Shown piece by piece: positions 54,352-63,298 of a DNA stretch of 64,000 nucleotides (its first letter is position 1; each line of letters opens with the position of its first letter). The stretch is taken from contig NZ_LOAS01000013.1 of NCBI RefSeq assembly GCF_001558155.1, positions 124,001-188,000 on the forward strand. Reading direction: 5' to 3'. The position numbers and the translations under genes are program-made. A model generated the notes under the pieces. The model was not told the origin of the DNA. It saw only the letters and a program-made list of their open reading frames with translations, and did no database searches. Source of the stretch: Aliiruegeria sabulilitoris. Its GTDB lineage: Bacteria; Pseudomonadota; Alphaproteobacteria; Rhodobacterales; Rhodobacteraceae.

Positions 54352-54465
54352 GCGGACCCCGTAGTCCAAGACAAGATGGTTGCCCTACGGGTTCAGTCTC
54401 GGGGCACAGGGCGGTCTCAAGGCCGTCCGCGCCTCCTGAGTTAATAACCGGCGCGCCAGATTGCA

Positions 54466-54513
54466 AAAACGCCAACGCCCCCGGCAAGTAAAGGCCGGGG
54501 GCGTTGGCGTTTT
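54466..54513. terminator. 20-bp perfect hairpin, bidirectional terminator
   Basis: A 20-bp fully paired stem with an 8-nt loop begins with AAAACGCC and ends in GGCGTTTT. It lies between two convergent genes (stops at 54351 and 54550) and has A-run/T-run tails on both strands, so it should end transcription both ways. Confidence 0.85.
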
Positions 54514-54549
54514 CAGGAAATGTTGCGACGGCGCTTGTGCCCGGACGCG

Positions 54550-55605
54550 TCATTCTTCGGCATAATCGGCATGCAGCGCCAGATCCGCTTCGCAGAAGCT
54601 GTCTTTGGCGAAGTTGCGCTGGTGCCAGTAGGGGTAGATGAATGGCAGTTTGCTGACAGCGTGCAATTCGGCACGGTCCTGGTCGGTCAGTTCGAGTTCC
54701 ACGGCCGCGAAATTGTCGCGGAACTGCTCTTCGTTGCGGCCGCCTACCACCAGCGAACTGATGGCTGGTCGTTCCAGCAGCCAGGCCAGCGCGACTTGCG
54801 CCGCCGAAACGCCATGACGCTCTCCGACTGCGACCAGCACCTCCACGATATCCCACAGGCGCTCGACATCGCGGATCGGCGGCTCGGTCCAGCCGGCGAA
54901 TTGCCGTGTACCCTCCGGTGTTTCCTGGCCGCGCCGATGCTTGCCGGTGAGCAACCCGGCCGCCAGCGGGCTCCAGATCAGCACGCCCAACCCCTGATCA
55001 ACCGCAATTGGCAGCAACTCATACTCCGCCTCGCGGGCTTCCAGCGTATAGTGAATCTGCTGTGTTGCGAAACGTGGGCGACGGTCGCGCTCGCTTGCCG
55101 CCAGCGATTTCATCACATGCCAGCCGGAGAAGTTCGAGCAGCCGGTGTAGCGGACCTTGCCTTGGCTCACGAGCGTGTCGAGCGCGGCCAGCATTTCGTC
55201 CACGGGCGTTTTTCCGTCCCATTCATGCATATAGTATATGTCAATATGGTCGGTGCGAAGCCGCTTCAGGCTGCGCTCGCATTCGCGGATCAAATGATAA
55301 CGCGAATAGCCCTCGTCATTGGGCCCCTCGCCGATCCTCATCCGGGCTTTCGACGTGACCAGAACGTCGTTCCGTCGGCCATCCAGAACTTCGCCGAGGA
55401 TCTCTTCGGCGCGACCGAGCGAGTACATGTTGGCGGTGTCGAAGAGATTGACCCCATTGTCGATGCACAAATCCACAAGCCGCCGTGCCTCGTCCACCCC
55501 CTGGTTTCCGACCATCGCGAAATCGCCGCGTCCACCGAAGGAAAACGTGCCCATGGTGATCACCGAGACTTTCAGGCCCGTGCGTCCGAGTGTTCTGTAT
55601 TTCAT
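54550..55605 (-). CDS. Aldo/keto reductase
   Basis: The 351-residue (beta/alpha)8 enzyme has GTFSFGGRGDF near the start, NLFDTANMYSLGRAEEILGEVL with the catalytic Asp and Tyr, a SKARMRIGEG strand with the catalytic Lys, and IYYMHEWDG with the His. These are the standard tetrad of NADPH-dependent carbonyl reductases. GGAGGAAACAACT precedes the ATG. It follows a racemase-like gene by 35 bases, possibly one operon. Confidence 0.9.
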   Translation of the reverse strand: MKYRTLGRTGLKVSVITMGTFSFGGRGDFAMVGNQGVDEARRLVDLCIDNGVNLFDTANMYSLGRAEEILGEVLDGRRNDVLVTSKARMRIGEGPNDEGYSRYHLIRECERSLKRLRTDHIDIYYMHEWDGKTPVDEMLAALDTLVSQGKVRYTGCSNFSGWHVMKSLAASERDRRPRFATQQIHYTLEAREAEYELLPIAVDQGLGVLIWSPLAAGLLTGKHRRGQETPEGTRQFAGWTEPPIRDVERLWDIVEVLVAVGERHGVSAAQVALAWLLERPAISSLVVGGRNEEQFRDNFAAVELELTDQDRAELHAVSKLPFIYPYWHQRNFAKDSFCEADLALHADYAEE

Positions 55606-55640
55606 AGTTGTTTCCTCCGAAAACTTGCTGGCAGGCAACG

Positions 55641-56327
55641 TCAGGACTTCAGTACGCGGCCCAGATGGATCATTCCGAGTTCAGGGCTTGTAAGGACGGG
55701 GACGCGGATAGCCGCATCGCCATAATTGTCCCAGGCGCGCGCCATCGAAGCCTGAGCAAGCAGAACCACATCGACATTGGCGGCAAGCTCGGCAATGGCA
55801 TCCGCCACCATCCGATCATGGCTGTCTGCGTCGCCTTCCGCGAGTTTCGCAAAGGCGCCCTCGCAGAGACTGCTGCTGATCTGCCGGTCAGTGGCGCTTC
55901 GAGCTTCGGCGGTGGATCGGATCAAGGCGGTGGTTGGTGCAAGTGTGGTGGGAAGGGTCGCAAGAACTCCGATACGGCGATGTTCGGTGACGGCCTTTAT
56001 CGCCATGCCCTCGTCGATCCGTATCAGTGTTTCGCGGAAAAAGGGCCGGAGCGCCTCTGTCGCCGCGCCCAGAGACGAGCAGGTGACCAGAACGGCGCCC
56101 GCGCCGGCCTCGACTGCGGAGGCGACATGGCCAAACACGCGTCGCATGGTTGAATGTGAGAGAGCGCCATCGCGGATGGTGTTCTTCAGCAGGCTTTCGT
56201 CAACGATGTTGAAGTGGGTCCAGTCCGGCAGTTCGCGTGTTCTAAGCGGTTCGATAACAGGAATCAGGCCATGGACGGTGTGAAGCATACACAGTGTTTT
56301 GTTTTTTGCAGGCGTCGCCGATGTCAT
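55641..56327 (-). CDS. Aspartate/glutamate racemase family protein
   Basis: This 228-residue protein has a VLVTCSSLGAATEAL stretch with one catalytic-type cysteine and a VDVVLLAQASMAR segment in the place where racemases have their second cysteine; here it is replaced by Ala/Ser. It therefore resembles Asp/Glu racemase-like proteins of uncertain activity rather than a proven racemase. The ATG has AGAGGAAAC upstream. It is first of a two-gene operon with the aldo/keto reductase. Confidence 0.7.
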   Translation of the reverse strand: MTSATPAKNKTLCMLHTVHGLIPVIEPLRTRELPDWTHFNIVDESLLKNTIRDGALSHSTMRRVFGHVASAVEAGAGAVLVTCSSLGAATEALRPFFRETLIRIDEGMAIKAVTEHRRIGVLATLPTTLAPTTALIRSTAEARSATDRQISSSLCEGAFAKLAEGDADSHDRMVADAIAELAANVDVVLLAQASMARAWDNYGDAAIRVPVLTSPELGMIHLGRVLKS

Positions 56328-56637
56328 CTGGTTTCCTCTGACTGTCCGGATTGATTGGCGTGATATCCACCTTCGCAACGAGGGGCGACTCATCCATCAA
56401 TAAGGGCAGCGCTGCCTTTATGGCGGAATGAGTCATTCAAGTTCAATAGAATGTTCAGATATTTAGCTGAATAGATCCCTGAAATTTTCGTTGCCTGCTG
56501 AAAGCGGATTCTGCGAGGCGCATCATACAAATTACGAAAAATGAATTTTCAATTTGATTAGGTTCACCCTGAGTGTCAGCGCTGCCATTGGGAGTGGGTC
56601 GCGAACTCTTGCAGGAATTTTGGTGTGCAATCCGCCT
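56328..56637. other. AT-rich region next to integrase remnant
   Basis: This stretch has unusually AT-rich DNA (notably about 56430-56570) compared with flanking genes, and no open frame I would accept as a gene. It adjoins an integrase remnant and probably derives from an imported segment. Confidence 0.5.
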
Positions 56638-56875
56638 CGTCAGAGACTGGTCTTCTTTTACCCGGTCAGTCAAAGCGTTCGAGAACCTGTCCGAGTGTCA
56701 TCACGTCGGGAACTGGCGCATTGGTTTGGTACACCCCCTATCGCTCTGCTTGCTGTTCGGTTTCTCGTGCCCACTTCGTCGCATCGGATCGCAGGGTGAA
56801 CGACTTGCTTCGTGTTTTGCTACTCCGTCTGACGATGGCTTGCCACTTGCCGCCGCGCTTCCTGATTGTTGCCAC
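56638..56875 (-). pseudogene. Tyrosine-recombinase integrase remnant
   Basis: From GTG at 56875 the first 45 codons read as an integrase arm domain: VATIRKRGGKWQAIVRRS then RSKSFTLRSDATKWARE. A TAG at 56738 stops it. Further on, another frame reads DVMTLGQVLERFD, which fits the next part of an integrase. The catalytic domain is absent. It lies 119 bases past the 3' end of tRNA-Ala, a common attachment site, so it is likely the scar of an excised or degraded island. Confidence 0.6.
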
Positions 56876-56993
56876 TTCGCTTGCTCCCTTCGCCGGGGCG
56901 TTCGAGTGACATAGGAGTGACGGAGCGATGCACCCGCACTTCACGGCATTGCGTGTTGCGCGTGCAACATCTTGTCAGTGCTTGCAGAAATTA

Positions 56994-57069
<76 letters not shown>

Positions 57070-57105
57070 ACGAGGGCCTTCAAATCGCTCAACCTGTGCC
57101 GGTTG

Positions 57106-57552
57106 TCAAGCGGGCTGCGTGATGTTTTCGCGAATGAAAGTCTCGATTTGTCCGGCAGGACGTGCGCCCGATAGACGCGCCACTTCGCGCCCGTCCTGGA
57201 ACAGGATCAGCAAAGGGATTCCGCGGATGTTGTAGCGCACGGTGGCGTCGGGGTTGCTCTGAGTATCGACCTTGGCAAAACGCGCCGTGCCGCGCAGGGC
57301 ACGGGCGACTTGCGCGAATTGCGGCGCCATCTGGCGGCACGGACCGCACCATGGCGCCCAGAAATCCACCACGAGGGGAAGATCGTCCGTCCGGACCGAT
57401 TTTTCGGCGTCTCGGAAACTCATCTCCCGTACCTTGCCATCGATCAATTTCGCGCCGCAAGTGCCGCATTTCGGACCCGCGCCAAGTTTCTCGGCAGGGA
57501 CGCGGTTCGTGGTGCCACACTCGTGGCAGGTGAGTTTGAGGCTGGCGCCCAT
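57106..57552 (-). CDS. Thioredoxin TrxC-type (zinc-ribbon thioredoxin 2)
   Basis: The 148-residue protein has an N-terminal zinc ribbon (LTCHECGTTNRVP ... CGTCGAK, residues about 8-38) followed by a thioredoxin domain with VVDFWAPWCGPCRQMAPQF (active-site CGPC about residue 70) and IRGIPLLILF. This fits TrxC, a cytosolic disulfide reductase used in oxidative stress. CAGGGAG precedes the ATG. It stands alone, near tRNA-Ala. Confidence 0.92.
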   Translation of the reverse strand: MGASLKLTCHECGTTNRVPAEKLGAGPKCGTCGAKLIDGKVREMSFRDAEKSVRTDDLPLVVDFWAPWCGPCRQMAPQFAQVARALRGTARFAKVDTQSNPDATVRYNIRGIPLLILFQDGREVARLSGARPAGQIETFIRENITQPA

Positions 57553-57832
57553 CTGTCCGCTCCCTGAATATTCCCGTTTTCGAATACATAGTGGGCAGGC
57601 ACCAGAATCCAAGCCCCGTGAGGAGCTTGCTCGTGGTGGAGGCGGGATCTGTCGCCGAAGGGAGTGCTCCGAGGCAAGCCATTCGGGCGCGGGATTTGGG
57701 CCTTGACGTGGCCGGTGGCGCTTGCCCCGGGTCGCGCATTAACGTCGCAGTTTGCGTTGAATCAATTCCGTTCCCGGAAATACATGACAATGTCCGGCCG
57801 GGGAGGCCAAAAGAGCCAAGTAGGAGATACCC

Positions 57833-58252
57833 ATGCCGCCATCTGCACAGGTGATCAAGAGTGTCCGGGAGAGTTTCGATGAACTGCGTCCGTATCTCGA
57901 GCCAACATCGTTACAATTCTACGAAGCGCTCTTCGAACGTGCGCCGGAGTTACGCGGTTTGTTCCGCGAGGATCTGAGAGCGCAGGGGATGCGCTTCATG
58001 AACACGCTTGGCCTGATCCTGGCCGATATGGAGCATCCCGGCGAGCCTTCCGTCGATTATGCCGAACTTGGCAAGCTGCACTCGACATTGGGAATTCACA
58101 AAACCCATTTCGAGCCTATGCAGGAAGCGCTGATCGATACATTGCGGGCAACGACGGGCGAACGGCTGACGCCGGAGCTTGAAGCAGCTTGGCGCGAGTC
58201 CTTCGCGGCCTTTGCCGACAAGCTGATCGCTGCCGGCAACATTCCCGATTGA
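57833..58252 (+). CDS. Single-domain bacterial globin
   Basis: The 139-residue protein fits a bacterial haemoglobin: SFDELRPYLEPTSLQFYEALFERAPELRGLF (helices A-C), RFMNTLGLIL, and LHSTLGIHKTHFEPMQEAL, where the His of the GIHKTHF stretch takes the proximal haem-ligand (F8) position, then WRESFAAFADKLIA. Likely roles are oxygen or nitric oxide handling. TAGGAGATACCC precedes the ATG. No reductase domain is attached. Confidence 0.88.
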   Translation: MPPSAQVIKSVRESFDELRPYLEPTSLQFYEALFERAPELRGLFREDLRAQGMRFMNTLGLILADMEHPGEPSVDYAELGKLHSTLGIHKTHFEPMQEALIDTLRATTGERLTPELEAAWRESFAAFADKLIAAGNIPD

Positions 58253-58275
58253 TTGCCTGTGGCCGTATGAACGAG

Positions 58276-58305
58276 ACCCGGCTCCCTGCGATGGGCCGGG
58301 TTTTC
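58276..58305 (+). terminator. Terminator after globin gene
   Basis: ACCCGGC and GCCGGGT form a 7-bp stem with a 12-nt loop followed by TTTTC, 23 bases after the globin stop. Confidence 0.65.
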
Positions 58306-58312
58306 AATGCGC

Positions 58313-58671
58313 CTATGCCACGCCCGCGAGCTTGAGGGTCGCGGTTTTCAGGGTCTGGAGCATCTCGAGCAGATGCGCCCGGTCTGTCGCCGCGCTTTTC
58401 GACGCCTTGACCATCCGCTGGACGAAATCCGTGAGCCCGTCGTCAGGCCGTTCGCCTCGATCTCGGGGGTGTAGGGCTGAAGGATCGTGGCGATCAGGGC
58501 CCGGACCTGCGAATGGGAGGAGGCGATTTCTTCCTGGCTGATCTGGTTGAAACCTTCGACGAGATCGGCGGCGTTGGGGCTTTCTGACAGCAGGTCGAAT
58601 GCAGCCACGGCACCCGAGCTTGCCGGAAAGGGCGGAGCGTTCCTGGCCGATTGCGGGATCTGGCCGGCCAA
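58313..58671 (-). pseudogene. Frameshifted small gene, function unknown
   Basis: Two overlapping minus-strand frames both look coding: the first reads AVAAFDLLSESPNAADLVEG, then FNQISQEEIASSHSQVRALI up to PYTPEIEANG, and the second continues as PDDGLTDFVQRMVKASKS, then LLEMLQTLKTATLKLAGVA. Joining them needs a one-base shift near 58450, giving about 120 helical residues. I recognise no family. Either a genuine frameshift (decayed gene) or a sequencing error. The remaining part of 58672-58966 shows no gene I accept. Confidence 0.45.
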
Positions 58672-58966
58672 TGACGCGGATGGCTTCGGCGATGGCGTGG
58701 GCAGTTGGGCGATCTACGCGGAGGCGGCGGAACGGCTGTGGCATGTCTCCGAAAACATGCCTGGCCAGGCATTCGCCTACTGACCCAACCTGATGCCCGT
58801 TTCGGACGGCGGGACATCCTATGCTCCGAAACCTGTTCCCATAGCGCCCGATTTCCGGGCAGTTTCCGCTGGTGCAACCCGGCTGGTCGGAAATGCATGC
58901 TCTTCGTGCTTGAAACCGGTTTCGATTTGACCGCATCACTGTTGGAACGACCCGGAGAGCGCCGAC

Positions 58967-60790
58967 ATGACCAAAGCCGCCAAACAATTTGCTGCCAAAC
59001 TCGACACGCTGCTGGACCAGATTTATCCGCAGAGCGATATTCCCGCGCTGCGTCAGGAGATCCTCGAAGCCTTCTGGCCGGAAGGAACCGTGTACCGCAC
59101 GCGCGCGCGGCCGCCGGGCAACAACATGTGGGACGAGACCGATACGCTCGTCATCACCTATGGCAATTCTATTGTCGATGGCGTGCACAAACCGTTGGAC
59201 CTGTTGCGGCATTTTCTGGAGCAGAATGTCGCCGGTGTGATCAGCGGCGTGCATATCCTGCCTTTCTTCCCGTTCACCTCGGATGACGGCTTCGCGGTGA
59301 CCGATTACCGGGCGGTCAACAGCGCGCTTGGAAGCTGGTCGGACATCACCCGCATCGCCGAAGAGTTCAAGCTGATGTCGGACCTGGTGTTGAACCATGT
59401 CTCCAGCTTCTCGACATGGTTCCAGGAATACCGGCAGGGGCACCCGCCCTTCGACAAGTTCTTCTTCGAGGCCTCGCCCGATGACGACCTGAGCGAGGTC
59501 GTGCGCCCGCGCACCTCGCCGCTGTTGCGCAAGGTCGATACCGCGATGGGCGAGCGCTATGTGTGGTGTACCTTCAGCCACGACCAGGTGGATCTCGATT
59601 TCACCAACCCCGAAGTGCTGCTCGAATTCCTGCGCGTGATGCGGCTGCATATCGACAATGGCGTGCGGATCATCCGGCTCGATGCCGTGGCCTTCATCTG
59701 GAAGCAGATCGGCACCAACTGCATCCACCTGCCACAGACCCACGCCATCGTGCGCCTGATGCGGCTGCTGATCGACTATGCTGACGAACGGGTCGTGCTG
59801 CTGACCGAGACCAATGTGCCCAATACCGAAAACCTCTCCTATTTCGGCAATATGAACGAGGCGCATGCGATCTATAACTTCTCGCTGCCGCCGCTGATCC
59901 TGCATGCGCTGCTGAACGGGACGGCACGAGAATTGAACCGCTGGCAGATGGCCATGCCGCCGGCCCAGATGGGATGTGCCTATCTCAACTTCACGGCCAG
60001 CCATGATGGCATCGGCATGCGCCCGGTCGAGGGGTTGCTCAGTCCGGAAGAGACCGACGAGATTGTCGATGCGGTCCGCTCTTTCGGTGGGCTGGTCTCC
60101 ATGCGGTCCATGTCGGACGGCACGCAGAAGCCCTATGAGCTGAACATCACCTGGTTCGACGCCATGAAAGGTACGACCAAGGGCGAGGACGAATGGCAGC
60201 TGGAACGGTTCCTGTGTTCGCAGACCATCGTCATGGCGCTGGAAGGCTTGCCGGCCTTCTATATCCACGCCCTGCTTGGCACGCCGAATGACCGGGAAGG
60301 CGTGGAGAAGACAGGGGTCAACCGGGCGATCAACCGCCATCGCTGGGATTATGACGAGCTGCGAGAGAAGCTCGCCGACAGCGAGAGCACGCAGTCGCGC
60401 GTGCTGGAAGCGATGAAGCAGCGGATCGGGATACGGGTGAAGCAGAAGGCGTTCCACCCGAACGCGACCCAGTTCACGCTGCATCTGGGCGAGGAGCTTT
60501 TCGGCTTCTGGCGCCAGAGCCTCGACCGCGCCCAGTCGATGTTTGCCATTCACAACATGACCGATCAGGAAATCCGCATGCCCGTGCATTCGATCAACTT
60601 GATCGGCGGCGAGAACTGGCTGGACCTGATCTCCCGGGAAGAGATCTCTCCGTCTAGCGGCGAGATCGTCTTTGCGCCCTACCAATGCCGCTGGATCACG
60701 AACCGGGAAGGCAGCGGGCGGACGAAACGACCGGGGCGGAACCTGGGCAATCGCAAGGTGGTCTCGCCAACATCCGGTGCCGACTGGTAG
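58967..60790 (+). CDS. GH13_18 sugar phosphorylase (sucrose/glucosylglycerate-type)
   Basis: The 607-residue protein has the GH13 alpha-amylase fold: GVHILPFFPFTSDDGFAVTD, DGVRIIRLDAVAFIWKQIGTNC (nucleophile Asp), LLTETNVPNTENLSYFG (acid/base Glu), NFTASHDGIGMRP (His/Asp). This resembles family GH13_18, which phosphorolyses sucrose, glucosylglycerol or glucosylglycerate. It is longer than sucrose phosphorylase (about 490-510), so a glucosylglycerate-like specificity is an inference. A GGAG precedes the ATG. No synthase is nearby. Confidence 0.85.
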   Translation: MTKAAKQFAAKLDTLLDQIYPQSDIPALRQEILEAFWPEGTVYRTRARPPGNNMWDETDTLVITYGNSIVDGVHKPLDLLRHFLEQNVAGVISGVHILPFFPFTSDDGFAVTDYRAVNSALGSWSDITRIAEEFKLMSDLVLNHVSSFSTWFQEYRQGHPPFDKFFFEASPDDDLSEVVRPRTSPLLRKVDTAMGERYVWCTFSHDQVDLDFTNPEVLLEFLRVMRLHIDNGVRIIRLDAVAFIWKQIGTNCIHLPQTHAIVRLMRLLIDYADERVVLLTETNVPNTENLSYFGNMNEAHAIYNFSLPPLILHALLNGTARELNRWQMAMPPAQMGCAYLNFTASHDGIGMRPVEGLLSPEETDEIVDAVRSFGGLVSMRSMSDGTQKPYELNITWFDAMKGTTKGEDEWQLERFLCSQTIVMALEGLPAFYIHALLGTPNDREGVEKTGVNRAINRHRWDYDELREKLADSESTQSRVLEAMKQRIGIRVKQKAFHPNATQFTLHLGEELFGFWRQSLDRAQSMFAIHNMTDQEIRMPVHSINLIGGENWLDLISREEISPSSGEIVFAPYQCRWITNREGSGRTKRPGRNLGNRKVVSPTSGADW

Positions 60791-60910
60791 CGCTGCTGCG
60801 ACAGGTGATCTTCCGGTTCACACCGGAAGGCCGCTTTCCCTTCTGCCTTGCCCGAATGGGTTGCGGTGGATAGACGGAAATGGACCGAAGAGATTACCTG
60901 TCCGCTTTTT

Positions 60911-63115
60911 ATGAAGAATATTGCTGAAACTCGCCGTGTTACGGCGCTTTTTCCCGAGATCGGGGCCGGAATCCTGGCGGGGTGTCTGGTGTCCCTCTTT
61001 GCCCTCTCCTTCGCCTATATCGTCTTCGGCGACGCCACGGTGCAGGGGCTTGTCGGCCAGGGTATCAAGGTTGCGTTGCTTGGCGCGCTGATCACCGCGC
61101 TGACAGCCTGTCTGCGCCGGCCATTCCTCGGCACGATGTGGCAACCCCAGAGCGCGGTCGCGATCGTGGTTGGCCTGGCATCGGCCGAGATCGTTGCCGG
61201 ACCTGTCGGGCAGGAGCCGGAGGTCGCCTTCGCCTCGATCCTTGTCCTGCTCGCGGTTACGGCGGTGCTGACCGGCGCCTTCATGTTGCTGATCGGCCTT
61301 GCGCGCCTTGGGCAGATCGCAAAATCCGTGCCGTATCCGGTCGTGGGCGGCTTTCTTGCGGCGACCGGCTTCCTGCTGGTGCTTCGGGCGCTGGAATTCG
61401 GCAGCGGGGTCAATTCAGGCAAGATCGGGGAATTGCTCGCTGCTGACGCCATTCGTCAATGGTCGCCGCCTTTGCTTCTGGCCATCGCGATGTTGGCGGC
61501 TGAACGGTGGTTGAAACCTGCCTCGGTGCTCATGGCGGGCGCCCTTTGCGTCATCGCGGTCGTTCATGGCGGGATCTACCTGTCCGGAATGAGCCTGGCC
61601 GAGGCGAGCGCGGGCGGTCTCCTGATGGATGTTGCGCCAGTGTCAGGTGCGGGCGGTTGGCCGCTGAGCATCGCAACGCTCCGGCAGGCGGACTTGTCGG
61701 CGGTTCTGCAACAATACCCGCTGATCGGAACCGCGGCATTGCTTGCGGCGCTGGGCGCGCTGCTGAACCTCCCGGCCATCGAGTTTTCCAGTGGCGAGCC
61801 GATGGAGCTGGACGAAGAAATGCGGGTCGCGGGGTTCAGCAACCTTTGCGTCGGCCTGGTGGGCGGGCTGGTCGGCTACCAGTCCGCGACGCTGACCCAA
61901 CTGGCCACGGGCCTGCGCGCGCCGCCCGGCCGGCTCGTCGCGGTGACGGCGGCGGCTGTTGTCGTGGCGGCCCTGGCGGCGGGGCCTGCGCTGTTCAACC
62001 TGTTTCCGCGCAGCCTCTTTGCACTGCTTCTGGCCTATCTGGGGCTGGGCTTCCTGCGCCGCTGGCTCGTCGACGAACGCGCGCGCCTGCCGCGGGAGGA
62101 TTACCTCATCGTGTGGTTGATCCTCGTGGTCACGCTCCTGGCCGGTTTCGGCCTCGCGGTGGTGGCGGGGGTTGTCGTGGCCTCGATGCGTTTCACGGTC
62201 GCCTATTCGCGGCTTCCGGTGCTGCGCAGTTCCGTCACAGGCGCGATGAAGCTCTCATCCACGGAGCGTTCCGACCGGGCAACCCGTTGGCTCGTGGATC
62301 ATGGTCACGAAACGCTCATCTTCGAGGCGCAGGGCTACATGTTCTTCGGCACAGCCAACACGCTCTACACGAGGGTCGACCGGGAAGTGGAACGCTGCCT
62401 GAAGGCCGGCATTCCGGTCCGTAATCTCGTGATCGACCTGCGCCGGGTGCAGGGTTTGGATGTCTCGGCGATCTACATGTTCGACCGCCTGGCGCGTCAG
62501 GCGCAGCGGCGCGGAGTGGGTGTGATCTTCGCCGGCCTCTCGAAAGGAACCAATGCCCATATCGCGCTCGGGATCGAACATGGCGAGACCGCATTCTTTC
62601 CCACGCTCGATGATGCCCTGATCGCGTTGGAAGAGGCCTCGCTGCTTCGCGCCATGCAAGAGGCGGAGGATCACGGGCTTGCCGTCTTCGAGGCGGGGTT
62701 CCGCAGCCTTCTCAACCGGATCGAGGCGGCCGGGGCCCCCGTGGATTTTCACCTCAAGGCGTTTCCCGCCGGTCATCGTCTCTTCCAGATGGGAGAGCCG
62801 TCCGACAGCCTCGTAGTGCTCGAATCCGGCCGGCTATATGCGACGGTTCGCGATGGGGAAGCACCGGCCGAGCGGGTTGCCACCTTCCTGCCGGGCTCCG
62901 TGGTTGGCGAGATCGGCCTGGTGACGGGCGGGGCGCGGACGGCGTCCGTCGTGGCGGAGACGGATTGCACGATGCGGATTGTGACGCGCGCGGAACTGCA
63001 GGCGCTGCGCAGCTTCGACCCGGCGCTTGCGCTGGAACTCACCGAGCGGATCTCGGAGTTGATCGCCCGACGGCTGGCCCGAACGACGTCGCTTCTGCAT
63101 GCGGTCACCCGCTGA
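60911..63115 (+). CDS. SulP transporter fused to STAS and cyclic-nucleotide-binding domains
   Basis: This 734-residue protein has a SulP anion-transporter domain with about 10-12 hydrophobic segments up to about residue 430, an STAS domain (IDLRRVQGLDVSAIYMFDRL, then GVGVIFAGLS), and a C-terminal cNMP-binding fold (PAGHRLFQMGEPSDSLVVLESG, GSVVGEIGLVTGGARTASVVAETD). The cNMP domain has its GEIGL and RTAS phosphate-binding motifs, suggesting control by cAMP or cGMP. The start is uncertain: ATG at 60911 versus GTG at 60866. Confidence 0.85.
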   Translation: MKNIAETRRVTALFPEIGAGILAGCLVSLFALSFAYIVFGDATVQGLVGQGIKVALLGALITALTACLRRPFLGTMWQPQSAVAIVVGLASAEIVAGPVGQEPEVAFASILVLLAVTAVLTGAFMLLIGLARLGQIAKSVPYPVVGGFLAATGFLLVLRALEFGSGVNSGKIGELLAADAIRQWSPPLLLAIAMLAAERWLKPASVLMAGALCVIAVVHGGIYLSGMSLAEASAGGLLMDVAPVSGAGGWPLSIATLRQADLSAVLQQYPLIGTAALLAALGALLNLPAIEFSSGEPMELDEEMRVAGFSNLCVGLVGGLVGYQSATLTQLATGLRAPPGRLVAVTAAAVVVAALAAGPALFNLFPRSLFALLLAYLGLGFLRRWLVDERARLPREDYLIVWLILVVTLLAGFGLAVVAGVVVASMRFTVAYSRLPVLRSSVTGAMKLSSTERSDRATRWLVDHGHETLIFEAQGYMFFGTANTLYTRVDREVERCLKAGIPVRNLVIDLRRVQGLDVSAIYMFDRLARQAQRRGVGVIFAGLSKGTNAHIALGIEHGETAFFPTLDDALIALEEASLLRAMQEAEDHGLAVFEAGFRSLLNRIEAAGAPVDFHLKAFPAGHRLFQMGEPSDSLVVLESGRLYATVRDGEAPAERVATFLPGSVVGEIGLVTGGARTASVVAETDCTMRIVTRAELQALRSFDPALALELTERISELIARRLARTTSLLHAVTR

Positions 63116-63298
63116 GCGGGATCGGCACAATTTCTCCGCGGGCCACGCGAATTGATCCGAAAAGGTTAAAAAATCCTTGCCAAGCGGCGGTGAAATTGCC
63201 GATCCTTGCCGTGTTTAAGAGCAAAACATGCGTGTAAATTAGTATCGACGCGGGTCCGGGAGCATTTTGGCTTTCCGCGCGTCAGTAGGACGAGGATA

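Noticed and set aside
58487-58783. A plus-strand frame ending in a plausible-looking acidic sequence
   Set aside because: It overlaps the minus-strand small gene, has no ribosome-binding site, and shows no family match.
58313-60685. A 790-codon minus-strand open frame
   Set aside because: Most of it is antisense to the GH13_18 gene. Only its last about 45 codons, beyond that gene, look coding and were kept as part of the frameshifted small gene.
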